From NCBI GenBank assembly GCA_003450815.1, contig DMES01000071.1, positions 1-37,125 on the forward strand: DNA of 37,125 nucleotides, given 5' to 3'. Source of the stretch: Elusimicrobiota bacterium. Lineage in GTDB: Bacteria; Elusimicrobiota; Elusimicrobia; Elusimicrobiales; UBA9959. How positions within the stretch are numbered: position 1 is the stretch's first letter; the number at the start of each line of letters is the position of its first letter. The notes under the pieces are model-generated. The model had not been told where the DNA came from. It worked only from the letters and a program-made list of their open reading frames with translations, and searched no databases. The position numbers and the translations under genes are program-made. This document shows, in pieces, positions 22,455-31,048 of this stretch.

Positions 22455-24286
22455 GTTTTTTTATTCACCTTTGTTATTTTGCTGCCGTGAAATATTTTTG
22501 AAAGCTTTTTAAGTTCCGGTTCAACTTCCGGAACGCCTGTCTCAGGCAAATCTTCCCAGCGGGCTTCAGGCGCCGGAGGCCCGCTTTGCTCTTCAGCCTC
22601 AGGTTCGACAGCGGAAGCAGGCTCCGGAACGGACAATTCTTCAAGCACGGGCGCGGCGGACTTTACGCCGGATGTGTGCTCAACAATAAACTCTATTTTC
22701 CTGCCGGCGAGTTTTTCCATAATTTCTTCAAGCTCGGATTTGGCGGTTTCTAGCATGCCCGCCTCAAATTTATTTGCCGAACTGAGACGCCACTTCCCCT
22801 CTCCGGCAAAAGTTATTTTTACGGAAAGCAGCATATTGTAAACCATCGGTTTTTTTCCGGACACATGGGCAAGCAGCTTTTTCCAAAGGGCTGAAGGGGC
22901 GCCGGACGGAGAGGATTGCGCCGCCGGCGCATCCGGAACCGGCTGGCCGTTTTGTGGGCCATAGGCCTTTGGGACACCCTTTCCTAACGGCTGAGGGGAC
23001 ACCGCTGTTGCGGTTTCCCCTCCTCCAGAGGATTGATAAGCGGCAGCGGGCTCTTTTGGGGCCGCAAAACCGGTGTCTGCCGCCGGGTTTGCTAAAATGT
23101 CATTTTTTTTTTGCTGCCGCGGGACGGGGGCATCGGAAACTGAAAGCGGGGTTGCCTGAGACTGGCCGGAAGCGAGGCGCAGTTCCAGGCTCTCAAGACG
23201 CCTGACCAGGGCATCCAGGTCCTGAGGAGTGTCTATAAGTGTAAAAAGCGCCATTTCAGCGGCTATGGAGAGGGACTCCGAGAACTTAACTTCTTCCACC
23301 GCCAAATTCACCTTTCTGGACAATTTGGCCAGCGCTGAAACGGAGAAATCTTTCGGCAAAGCGGACGCCAAAGCGGTTTTTGCGCCGGAAAATTCCTGCA
23401 AGTAAAAAAAGGTCCCGGCTAAAAGGTTGCGCAGGTCGCGCAGCGCAGTGAGAATTTCGTAGCCTTCCGCGTTCAGCTTATCAAAAGCCGCGTGCAGCGC
23501 CGCGGCGTCGCGTTTTACCAGCGCAAGCGCCAGGGAGTTTATAAGATCGTCTCCGGCGTGGCCCAGAAGTTCGTTTAAAACCTCTGTTTTCACCTCGCCG
23601 CGTCCGAAGGAAACCGCGCGGTCAAACAGCGTCATGGCGTCGCGCATGGCGCCTGAGGCGGCTTTAGCTATTATTTTCAGGGCCTCAGGCTCGGATTTAA
23701 TTTTTTCTTTTTCCGCCACTTCCTTAAGCCGCCCGAACATAATCTCTTCAGCAAGCGGTCGGAAACGGAAGCACTGCGAGCGAGAAAGTATTGTGACCGG
23801 CACCTTGTGCTGTTCGGTGGTGGCCATAATAAACACCACATGTTCAGGAGGCTCTTCCACGGTCTTTAAAAGCGCGTTGAAAGCCTTTTCGGAAAGCATA
23901 TGCACTTCATCCAGGATGTAAATCTTATACTTATCGCGGGAAGGAGAGAATTCCACATTTTCAATTATAACATCGCGCACATTCTCCACCTTAGTGTTGG
24001 AAGCGGCGTCTATTTCTATCACATCCAGGGATTTGCTATCGGCTATTTCAAGACAGGAGGCGCACTTGTCGCAGGGCTTGCCGTCTTTGGGATTATGACA
24101 GTTCAGGATTTTGGCGAGTATGCGGGCAATGGTGGTTTTGCCGCAGCCGCGCGGCCCGTAAAAAACATAAGAATTCGCCACGCGGCCCAGTTTAACCGCG
24201 TTTGCAAGCGTTTGCTTTACGGTTTCCTGCCCCAGGACCTCTTCAAGGTTCCTTGGGCGGTATTTAGCGGCAAGATTTTCGTACAT
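22451..24286 (-). CDS. dnaX: DNA polymerase III subunits gamma/tau
   Basis: This 611-residue protein is the clamp-loader ATPase. It shows 'YRPRNLEEVLGQE', Walker A 'GPRGCGKTT' (44-52), the zinc site with Cys 63, 72, 75 and 78, Walker B 'ILDEVH' (124-129), and the sensor-1/SRC region 'TILSRSQCFRFRP'. Domain III ends near residue 375. A Pro/Gln/Ala-rich linker follows, then a tau-like C-terminal domain (about 470-600). In the linker, codons 392-395 contain ten consecutive A (23112-23103). Slippage there would give a gamma-like form of 395-397 residues. A heptamer repeat element ends only two or three bases before the ATG, so no Shine-Dalgarno sequence exists. Confidence 0.96.
   Translation of the reverse strand: MYENLAAKYRPRNLEEVLGQETVKQTLANAVKLGRVANSYVFYGPRGCGKTTIARILAKILNCHNPKDGKPCDKCASCLEIADSKSLDVIEIDAASNTKVENVRDVIIENVEFSPSRDKYKIYILDEVHMLSEKAFNALLKTVEEPPEHVVFIMATTEQHKVPVTILSRSQCFRFRPLAEEIMFGRLKEVAEKEKIKSEPEALKIIAKAASGAMRDAMTLFDRAVSFGRGEVKTEVLNELLGHAGDDLINSLALALVKRDAAALHAAFDKLNAEGYEILTALRDLRNLLAGTFFYLQEFSGAKTALASALPKDFSVSALAKLSRKVNLAVEEVKFSESLSIAAEMALFTLIDTPQDLDALVRRLESLELRLASGQSQATPLSVSDAPVPRQQKKNDILANPAADTGFAAPKEPAAAYQSSGGGETATAVSPQPLGKGVPKAYGPQNGQPVPDAPAAQSSPSGAPSALWKKLLAHVSGKKPMVYNMLLSVKITFAGEGKWRLSSANKFEAGMLETAKSELEEIMEKLAGRKIEFIVEHTSGVKSAAPVLEELSVPEPASAVEPEAEEQSGPPAPEARWEDLPETGVPEVEPELKKLSKIFHGSKITKVNKKT
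23103..23112 (-). other. A10 slippage site in dnaX
   Basis: Ten A residues on the coding strand span codons 392-395 (CAA AAA AAA AAT GAC). One extra A gives AAA then TGA at once. One fewer gives ATG ACA TTT TAG. Both alternative frames close within five codons, just after domain III. Confidence 0.65.
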
Positions 24287-24288
24287 AG

Positions 24289-24373
24289 TAGGGGTAGCGG
24301 ATAGGGGCGAGGGGCGAGGGTAAAGGGTGAGAAACTCCGACCTTATACCCTAAACCCTATCCCCTATACCCTG
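24289..24373. repeat. degenerate heptamer hairpin element, copy 4
   Basis: Left-arm units are like AGGGGTAGCGG/ATAGGGGCGAGGGG. The right arm is ACCCTAA/ACCCTAT/CCCCTAT/ACCCTG, and the tip is GAGAAACTCCGACC. It occupies the entire gap between the beta-barrel gene and dnaX. Confidence 0.8.
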
Positions 24374-24376
24374 CTG

Positions 24377-25219
24377 TTAAAACTTCACTCCCGCGCCAAT
24401 AGACATATAATTATGCGTATTGGAACCGTCGTTAAATATCTGGTAGCCGACGTTTGCCGTAACCATGCTCAGGTCAATATACGCGCCAAACAAATAGGCG
24501 GAACTGTCTTTAGTTCCGCTCTTGTATTTGGTAGTGGTGTAGGACACAAAAGGGGTGACCATAGGCTGTCCAGGCAAATCCAGCTTAACATTAACGCTTG
24601 ATTTGGGGAACCCGCCCAGAGCGAAATTAAGGCCGGTTATATTTACAAGAAGCGGAGTCATTTTTTCCGTCCCGTATTTATAGCCTGTGTAGGCGGCCGA
24701 AAGGTTGACCATAAAAATTTTCGCTCCCGCAAAAAGAGAGGCCTCGGTCTGCCCAGTGTCCCCGGCGGCATCCGTATGTATGGTATGTTTGACGCTTGCA
24801 CCCACATCAATGCGGGTTATGCCCTTACCACCGCGCGCCGCCGCGCGGGAACCGGGGCCGGCAAGCCGGGAACGACCGCCCGAACCCTGAGTAAGGGAAA
24901 ATGTTATGTCGCCGCCAAAAAACTTATTGCTGTAGCCTTTGACTTCAGGCGTGGTTCCGGCCAAGCCGGCAAAGGTATACTTTTCTGTTTCCCGGTCAAC
25001 GCGCAGGGCATAGGTGCGATAAGTATCAAGCAGCGCGTCGGAGGCATAAGAGGTCATTGAGGGCTCAAAGGCCATATTACCGGAACCTATGACCAGATTA
25101 AGGTTCGTTCCGCGATAGCCGTGAGGGCCGGAAACAGCGCTAATACCGCCGTCAAAATACGCCGCCGCATTAAGGCTAAAAACCGCGCAAACAGCAACCG
25201 CCAACATCATCTTTTTCAT
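24377..25219 (-). CDS. predicted outer-membrane beta-barrel protein
   Basis: This 280-residue protein has a strong ribosome site (AAGGAGG, 5 bases before ATG). Residues 1-20 form a signal peptide (MKKMMLAVAVCAVFSLNAAA). The rest alternates short amphipathic strands and Gly/Asn/Thr turns. It ends in 'MSIGAGVKF', with the terminal Phe typical of outer-membrane barrels inserted by BamA. A basic, Gly/Arg/Ala-rich insert near residues 110-130 ('RSRLAGPGSRAAARGGKG') is probably a surface or periplasmic loop. The family is not recognised. It is the last gene after the six-gene membrane cluster, but a terminator intervenes (25293-25321), so it is probably a separate unit. Confidence 0.68.
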   Translation of the reverse strand: MKKMMLAVAVCAVFSLNAAAYFDGGISAVSGPHGYRGTNLNLVIGSGNMAFEPSMTSYASDALLDTYRTYALRVDRETEKYTFAGLAGTTPEVKGYSNKFFGGDITFSLTQGSGGRSRLAGPGSRAAARGGKGITRIDVGASVKHTIHTDAAGDTGQTEASLFAGAKIFMVNLSAAYTGYKYGTEKMTPLLVNITGLNFALGGFPKSSVNVKLDLPGQPMVTPFVSYTTTKYKSGTKDSSAYLFGAYIDLSMVTANVGYQIFNDGSNTHNYMSIGAGVKF

Positions 25220-25292
25220 TTTTCCTCCTTCAAAAAGGCAGCTTCTTACTGATTGTTCTATTATACGAATTTATGCGCAAAGCATGAACAAA

Positions 25293-25321
25293 AACCCCGC
25301 AGACATATTGTCTGCGGGGTT
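25293..25321 (-). terminator. rho-independent terminator after the 1175-residue protein gene
   Basis: 13-bp arms (AACCCCGCAGACA / TGTCTGCGGGGTT) with a 3-nt loop are followed on the minus strand by TTTTTGTT. It ends the six-gene membrane cluster. Confidence 0.88.
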
Positions 25322-25353
25322 CAGTAATAGACAGCAAACTGAAGACCCGGTCT

Positions 25354-28300
25354 TTATTTTCCGCACTTAGACCGTTTCCAGGCCGTAAACTCCATACTGC
25401 TTTCGGAAGACTTCTTCCAATCTTTCATCCCCACATTAAGACGATATTTTGTCTCCGTGCGGCTGGCGTTCTCTACCTGCCAGATTCTGGCTGACTTATC
25501 ATAGACACAGGTGGCGCTGTAAGTATAAACGACTCGCGTGGAGTAAACAGCCCCCACCGTGAACGGCGCGCTGTATTCCCCGATAAAAATAGGAGCGGTC
25601 GGGTTGGGATTCGCGATCTTGGACAGCAGTATACGCTGCCTGACATTGGGCTCCGAAAGCAGAAAGCTGCCGGGTGGCGCGGGTATCTTAGCCGCTGACG
25701 CGGATGAGGACGGGACATTATGCGCCGCCCCCTGTCCGGGCTTCGTTGTTCCCGCGGGCACGGACGAGGGCGGAGTATTACCCATATTTCCCTGTCCAGT
25801 CTTCTTGATTTTGTCCGCTGCGTCATAAGCGGCCTCTAAATCAGCGCCTCGGTCCTTAATATGTTGTTTTTGATTAGCTATAGCTATCTTCTTAACCTTA
25901 ACACAGGCTTCGGTGGTACAGCCATTAATACCCTTAATTGAGTCTGTTATAGCTTTCTCTCCTTCCTTTATGTCGGTAACAGCGTCAGCCCCCTTTTTTT
26001 TATATTCCTTCATCTGCTTTTCTTTACCTTTTTTAGGTTGCAAGGTCTGAAGCTGATCGTTGCGTATTTCCGCTAGTTTTCTAGCCCTTGTAGCATTTTT
26101 CAGGTCATCATTAGCGTTATCTATTGCTTCCTTCTTGGCCGCGGAAATATTTGAACCGACGGCAACTTGAGGAGCCGTGGTTCCAACTGCGGGCGCAGTG
26201 GTTCCAACCGCAGGTGCCGTGGTTCCAGCCGCGGGAGCAGTGGTTCCAACCGCAGGTGGAGCCGTGATTCCAACCGTGGGCGCAGTGGTTCCAACCGCAG
26301 GTGGTGCCGTGGCCCCGGTATAAGGTGCAGCCCCTGCATCGGTCTTCAGGTACTTATCAACTTCCTCATTCAGGGTGTTGAGCAGCGCCGTCACACCGGT
26401 CACAGCACTTTCAGCCGCAACCGCCAGGCTACCGACATCATCGGTATCGGCTGGAAGCAGATTCACGGCCCTTATTCCGGCCACAACTATATTCTTCTGC
26501 TCCTGAGTAAGTTCAGGATTAGTAAAAGCGGCGTCAAGATTATTCTTCATAGCCTTGGGGCTTCTGCTTAGCCAATTATCCGGCTCGCTTTTCCTGATAG
26601 CGGAGTCGTCAACCTTACCGTTGGATTTCCAATAAGCATCAATATTGGCTCCCCGCTTATCAAAGATCTGGTCTAAGAGGCTTTTTTCAGACATCTTGGA
26701 ACCATCGGCAACAGCATCCCTAAGGCTTTTTTCAGACGGCGTTGGACCATCAGAGGGAGCATCCTTTAAGGTTACTAGCGGCGCGTCCCTTCCTATAAGA
26801 TTCTTATAAAGAACCTTTAAGTCCGCAATATTCACTGTTTTATTGGTATCATCGACAGTCTTCAGAAAATCTTTTTTCAGATCACCCGCAGACTTGGAGA
26901 TAGCCAGCGAACCATCCAGAAGATCCGTTTTTACCATCCCGCTCGTAGCCTTATACTCCGCCGCGTAAAAAGCCGCGGCCCTGGAGCAAAACTTGTTCTG
27001 GAGCCTTGGTTTATCCAGACTTTGTTTGTATGTCTGGGCAAGTTCCTTCTTTTCTTTCAACCACGACTTTACCTCATTAGTTACCTGCGGGGTCTTATCC
27101 GAGTTCACCGCCTCCAGGTTGGCACTATCAGCAACCTTCGCTGTAGCCCCTTTTTCCTTGACCAGCTTGCTTACTTTTACACTCACATCAGCAGCCGCTA
27201 TCTTCGCAAGTATATTGTCGGCCTGCTGTGCGGCGTCGCTTATGGCGCTGTCGGTCTTAACGACTTTCTCGGAGAATTCCTTGTATTTTCTATCATTATA
27301 ACTCTCCAGATCGGCAAAAGCCTTCTGTGCCAGCCACGGGAAACGGCTGGTGTCATTGTGCAACGCGGTTATATCGGCAACGGTTTCAGCTATCTTTGCG
27401 GAACCCCGGGCGAACGCGGCCGGATCGGATTTGGACCTTAAATTGTCCTCCACCGTTTTGACATTGGTCCAGATCATCGTAAGTTGCGCGTCAAAATTCC
27501 CCATCTCCTGTGGTGGCGAATCAACTTTTACCACCGGGGTTGGGGCCGTGGGTGTACCGCCGCCACCAGAAGCATTCGGCGCTCCCGCAGCAGCGGGGCC
27601 ATATAGTGCTTCCGGCCCATAGCCACAGACACAAGCACTGCAAGTAGGACAGGTTGGTTTTCCATCCTTATCTTTAAAAACACCGATCTTCTTGCCAACC
27701 ACGCCATTTATGCAGTCCTTCTCAGTAGTACCGACCTTCGGTACCCAGCAAAGGTTGGCCGGAGGCGAAGGCGGGTTAAGGCCGAGCATTTGACTCATAG
27801 TACCGGAAAAAAGATCGCCCATGGGTTTTATCACGCCGCCTATAACCACATTCTGAATTATGGAGCCCAGTATCTCCTTGGCGATACCGTGCTTCAGGTA
27901 TTCCTCCCAGGCAAGCTGGTTTTGCAGCCTGGATTTGGCGGCCATCTGATCCAGCGTTTCGCCGCTGAAATTATGTTCATTTTTATTGGTGGAATTTGAG
28001 GTGGGTCTGATTTTTTCGCTGTCTCCGCCGGCGCCCATACCGCTGGCGCCTCTGCCTAGTTCAAGCGCGTCAGCAGCCGCCCTGTCCAGAGAATCCGAGG
28101 CGTTCCCGCCGGTAAAGTTGCCGGCGGATTTATCGGCCTTTGAACGCAGTTTTTCGAACGCATCTCTGCTTGAGCTGTTCGGAGTGGAAGCCACGCCCTT
28201 ATACCCCGCCATGCCGACCGGCCCCACCATAGACCTGGCCGCGGCTTTGCGCGAAGCGTTTTGAGCGTCCTGGAGCACCTTATCGCTGTTAAGCCCGCCC

Positions 28301-28881
28301 GACGAGCGGGAACTCTCTCCGCCGCTGAAAAAAGAACCGAAAGAGCGCAAGGTGCTCTGCATCCTGGGAATAGGCGTAGGCGCTCCGGCTGATTTTGTGG
28401 CCTGGGAAAAAGCCGCCCTGCCCGCACCGGCAACGGCGTCGCGCATGCCGACATCTGGCGGCGCGGAGGGAGCCGGCGGCGGCGGTGTAGGCTGTGAGCC
28501 AAGTATGAGCGACATCGGATCCCTGGCGCTTAAAGGGGTTATTACCTCGCCGGAACCGTCAGCTGAACCCTGGCTGAGCCCGTTAATGCCCGGTTCATAT
28601 ACCCCAGCTCCCCTCTCTCTTCCGCCGAAGCCGGGGGAGAGCAAATTATCGGCACCGGGCTTGGACATCAGGTATTCCGCCACGGGGGCCATAACAAGAA
28701 TGCTCAGGCCTATACCGACGAAAGCCATATCTTTTTTGGAAAGATTCTTCAGCTTTTCCCTGAGGCCGCCGGCGGTTTTTGCAAATCTGGACGCCTTGCC
28801 GAAAGAGGCGGTTTTTTTAAACGCCGACCCCATTATGGGCGGCAAACCATTTTTTTTATCGTCGTCATTATTCAAGTTCAT
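25354..28881 (-). CDS. very long single-pass membrane protein of the six-gene cluster
   Basis: This 1175-residue protein has a good ribosome site (GGAGGGG, 3 bases from ATG). A basic cytoplasmic start is followed by one helix (about 53-71, 'FVGIGLSILVMAPVAEYLM'), so the rest is probably periplasmic. It contains a Pro/Ser/Gly-rich stretch with 'PIPRMQSTLRSFG' (about 165), a block with 'SRDAFEKLRSKADKSAG' and a Cys knot-like segment 'CPTCSACVCGYG' (about 420). Long alpha-helical, probably coiled-coil regions (450-850 and 920-1040) follow. A Pro/Thr/Ala heptapeptide repeat (about 853-907) and a beta-rich C-terminal domain with two Cys end the protein. No family is recognised. The 'IPRM' motif links it to two neighbours. 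It may be a periplasm-spanning structural component (inference). Confidence 0.7.
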   Translation of the reverse strand: MNLNNDDDKKNGLPPIMGSAFKKTASFGKASRFAKTAGGLREKLKNLSKKDMAFVGIGLSILVMAPVAEYLMSKPGADNLLSPGFGGRERGAGVYEPGINGLSQGSADGSGEVITPLSARDPMSLILGSQPTPPPPAPSAPPDVGMRDAVAGAGRAAFSQATKSAGAPTPIPRMQSTLRSFGSFFSGGESSRSSGGLNSDKVLQDAQNASRKAAARSMVGPVGMAGYKGVASTPNSSSRDAFEKLRSKADKSAGNFTGGNASDSLDRAAADALELGRGASGMGAGGDSEKIRPTSNSTNKNEHNFSGETLDQMAAKSRLQNQLAWEEYLKHGIAKEILGSIIQNVVIGGVIKPMGDLFSGTMSQMLGLNPPSPPANLCWVPKVGTTEKDCINGVVGKKIGVFKDKDGKPTCPTCSACVCGYGPEALYGPAAAGAPNASGGGGTPTAPTPVVKVDSPPQEMGNFDAQLTMIWTNVKTVEDNLRSKSDPAAFARGSAKIAETVADITALHNDTSRFPWLAQKAFADLESYNDRKYKEFSEKVVKTDSAISDAAQQADNILAKIAAADVSVKVSKLVKEKGATAKVADSANLEAVNSDKTPQVTNEVKSWLKEKKELAQTYKQSLDKPRLQNKFCSRAAAFYAAEYKATSGMVKTDLLDGSLAISKSAGDLKKDFLKTVDDTNKTVNIADLKVLYKNLIGRDAPLVTLKDAPSDGPTPSEKSLRDAVADGSKMSEKSLLDQIFDKRGANIDAYWKSNGKVDDSAIRKSEPDNWLSRSPKAMKNNLDAAFTNPELTQEQKNIVVAGIRAVNLLPADTDDVGSLAVAAESAVTGVTALLNTLNEEVDKYLKTDAGAAPYTGATAPPAVGTTAPTVGITAPPAVGTTAPAAGTTAPAVGTTAPAVGTTAPQVAVGSNISAAKKEAIDNANDDLKNATRARKLAEIRNDQLQTLQPKKGKEKQMKEYKKKGADAVTDIKEGEKAITDSIKGINGCTTEACVKVKKIAIANQKQHIKDRGADLEAAYDAADKIKKTGQGNMGNTPPSSVPAGTTKPGQGAAHNVPSSSASAAKIPAPPGSFLLSEPNVRQRILLSKIANPNPTAPIFIGEYSAPFTVGAVYSTRVVYTYSATCVYDKSARIWQVENASRTETKYRLNVGMKDWKKSSESSMEFTAWKRSKCGK
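26160..26320. repeat. in-frame 21-bp tandem repeat
   Basis: About seven units of the type GTGGTTCCAACCGCAGG encode repeats of 'TTAPAVG' with some units extended by one Pro. The unit is recently amplified, judging from the near-identity of copies, so length may vary between strains. Confidence 0.75.
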
Positions 28882-28934
28882 AAACCCCTCCGTTCAACCA
28901 ATAATCAGTAAAAATACCGCTAGACTGAAAACTT

Positions 28935-29013
28935 CAACAGATTCGTCTCACCGGCGAGAGCCGGTATCTAGCATTAAGTGGAACCTAGATTCCGGCTTTC
29001 GCCGGAAAGACGG
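28935..29013. repeat. CGGCGAAAGCCGG-type intergenic palindrome pair
   Basis: Two inverted copies of a 'CTAGAT.CCGGC' module face each other. Each contains its own short hairpin (CCGGCGAGAGCCGG and CCGGCTTTCGCCGG). This resembles a short palindromic repeat common in many bacterial genomes. It lies in the leader of the 1175-residue gene. Confidence 0.65.
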
Positions 29014-29169
29014 AATAAAAAACTCCAACTCAATCCGACTATTCTTCCGCTTTAACTGATTTTTTCGCCTATAGCCGGCTAGCCTGTAATTATCCTTATA
29101 ATACTTTACTTAATACTTCGGTGAAAGCCAAGGGCCAATTGTCCTATAGCCGGTTAGGCACTAAGGGCT

Positions 29170-29192
29170 CCGAAAATTGCCGCAATTTTCGG
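29170..29192. repeat. 23-bp palindrome, copy 3 of 4
   Basis: CCGAAAATTG-CCG-CAATTTTCGG, identical to copies 2 and 4, directly follows (on the minus strand) the candidate terminator of the structured RNA below. Confidence 0.75.
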
Positions 29193-29194
29193 AA

Positions 29195-29290
29195 ATAAAA
29201 AAAGCCCGGACACAAACCCGGAGATAGTCCCTTGGCAAAACGAATAAACACACGGACACCGGAAACTCATGCGGCAAGGGACTACACTCC
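29195..29290 (-). ncRNA. candidate structured RNA or attenuator with terminator
   Basis: On the minus strand a perfect 10-bp helix (TAGTCCCTTG / CAAGGGACTA, 29284-29275 with 29234-29225) encloses 40 bases. It is followed by a short GC hairpin (CCGG..CCGG) and TTTTTTTATT. This looks like an aptamer or small RNA with an intrinsic terminator, 310 bases upstream of the 1175-residue gene. I do not recognise any known riboswitch class. Confidence 0.4.
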
Positions 29291-29307
29291 TTGTAACGAC
29301 AGATATG

Positions 29308-29403
29308 AGGAACAGGTTGAGGCAGAGGATAGAAGTCAGATTCCTTAGGAATCAGAACCTTGACTCTATCCGCTTCTCTGCCTATGCCTTTACCTATACC
29401 TGC
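29308..29403. repeat. degenerate heptamer hairpin element, copy 5
   Basis: Arms of the type CAGGTTGAGGCAGAG / CTCTGCCTATGCC meet at the perfect tip GATTCCTTAGGAATC. It lies after the 520-residue protein gene. The 28882-29473 gap (592 bp) holds this element, the structured RNA, a 23-bp palindrome and the CCGGC repeat, but no gene. Confidence 0.75.
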
Positions 29404-29473
29404 TGTACCAGTTTGAAACCTCGGGCTTTAATAACCTGCTAATAAATTTTTTCTCTTTATAACCGCCATTGCT

Positions 29474-31036
29474 CTAACTCAACCCGGTGGAGCCGTCGTC
29501 GGATTTGGGCAGAACTTTATCGCCAACTATGCCCATGGCCACACTGAGAGCCAAGCCGGCAAGACCTCCGGCTATAAAGCCTCCTATAGCCCCACCCAAC
29601 AGACTGATAAGCGCTCCAAGCGTACCGCCTATTAAACCGCCAATCAGCATGGACAAACCGGATATTATCAGGCCAAGACCTATTCCCTGAAAACCAGGGA
29701 TGAAACACATAATGGCACCTATTATCACCAAAAGTATGGAAAGTATTATTCCAAGCCAGCACTTCACTTTTGAACATTTGCTGATTTTATATGATCCATA
29801 TTGCGCGCAATCCATTTGCTGGTCAGCGCCCTGACACTTGCTGGAAAGTATGGTGGCATTCGCATTGAAGTCAACACAATAGACCATCATGTTATCCATC
29901 TTGCCATTCCAGGAATCCACCGCGCCATGTTTGCAACACTTTGGCGGGCTACCCAAGGTATGCGAAATATCGTCTATCGCTTTGGCGTCATCGGACATGT
30001 TCTTGCCCTGCACCCCCTGGGCGTCCGTACACTCCTTCGCCAGATCCCCAAGCCCTTTGCCGCCGTCAAGCAGATCTCCGGCAAACCCCGTATCAGGCGG
30101 GATCGTTGTGTCGCCTACGGTGGTTATAATATCTTCGTTCACATCGTTGCCGTCGTAGGTAGAACCTTCGTAGGCAGCCTGATATTCAAAAGCCGAGTTT
30201 TTTGATTTAAACGCGGAACCGGTCATTGCAAAGGTTTCGGCAAGCTGGAAAAGAGGTTTTTTGTTTTTCAGCTGGCCGTTAACTTTCGCGTTTTGGGTCT
30301 TATAGCCCACATTTTTCCAGGAAAAACCGGACACCTTGCCCATGCGTCTCCCGGTTACTTTCTTCGGGCTGCCAGGCACCGGTATTTTACTTCCCGCCTG
30401 CGTAAAGGCGTGGCTATACATACCCTCGCTTTTATCTCCAACGCCGCCGCCTTTTGAAACGAGCGTCCTATTAAGGGCCGGGCTTAGATCGGCAAAATTG
30501 CCACCCATCGAGTCGCCGTTAGTTCCAATATCTGAAAGCAGACCCTCAAGATTCACAACACTTCCATCGTCTCCACGCGCTCTCTCTTCGGCATTTACCA
30601 CGCCTTTAACCGGACCCCCGGATCGTACATCCTTTAAAATCGGCGGGCCGATATCATATCCGCCGCGAATCATGGCCATGGAAGAAGGGCTATCTGCGGG
30701 CGGCAGGGTTGTGTTAATACTGCTGAAAAACTTCTTCCAGAAAGAATCCCTCCTGCTATCTAAGGCGGCCTTATCCAGCACCGCCTTCAGCCCGGCGGTG
30801 GAATACCTGGGATTTATTGCCGAAATAACGCCGCCCATACCCACCGATCTAAGAAAGGATACTACAGGCGGGAATTCCAGCATACGGTCTATGGTTTCGG
30901 ATGAGACCACAAAGGGCAGCGAAGCGATGGCCATAAGCAGCGAAATGGAGACATACTTGGCCCTGCCTTTGAAAAGAAGAAGCAGCGCGGCTAAAAGGGA
31001 TTTTCGTTTGTATTTATCGGTAAATGTGCTGCCCAT
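29474..31036 (-). CDS. Cys-rich multi-helix membrane protein of the six-gene cluster
   Basis: This 520-residue protein has a good ribosome site (GGGAG, 6 bases before ATG). One N-terminal helix (about 28-46) follows a basic start. A Gly/Ser-rich part leads to the shared block 'LFQLAETFAMTGSAFKSKNS' ending 'AAYEGS'. Next comes a Cys-rich region (about 340-410) with some ten Cys, including 'PPKCCKHGAVDSW' and 'CQGADQQMDCAQYG', probably disulfide-bonded outside the cytoplasm. The C-terminal 100 residues are very hydrophobic and Gly-rich ('GLGLIISGLSMLIGGLIGG', 'GGAIGGFIAGGLAGLALS'), forming three or four helices with small-residue packing. No family is recognised. Confidence 0.7.
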   Translation of the reverse strand: MGSTFTDKYKRKSLLAALLLLFKGRAKYVSISLLMAIASLPFVVSSETIDRMLEFPPVVSFLRSVGMGGVISAINPRYSTAGLKAVLDKAALDSRRDSFWKKFFSSINTTLPPADSPSSMAMIRGGYDIGPPILKDVRSGGPVKGVVNAEERARGDDGSVVNLEGLLSDIGTNGDSMGGNFADLSPALNRTLVSKGGGVGDKSEGMYSHAFTQAGSKIPVPGSPKKVTGRRMGKVSGFSWKNVGYKTQNAKVNGQLKNKKPLFQLAETFAMTGSAFKSKNSAFEYQAAYEGSTYDGNDVNEDIITTVGDTTIPPDTGFAGDLLDGGKGLGDLAKECTDAQGVQGKNMSDDAKAIDDISHTLGSPPKCCKHGAVDSWNGKMDNMMVYCVDFNANATILSSKCQGADQQMDCAQYGSYKISKCSKVKCWLGIILSILLVIIGAIMCFIPGFQGIGLGLIISGLSMLIGGLIGGTLGALISLLGGAIGGFIAGGLAGLALSVAMGIVGDKVLPKSDDGSTGLS

Positions 31037-31048
31037 AAAAGTCTCCCG

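Noticed and set aside
29103..29131. Possible promoter TTGGCT-N17-TAAAGT before the 1175-residue gene
   Set aside because: The -35 box is poor and the region is A/T-rich, so such pairs are expected by chance. It is flanked by a direct repeat CCTATAGCCGG (about 29067 and 29142) of unknown role.
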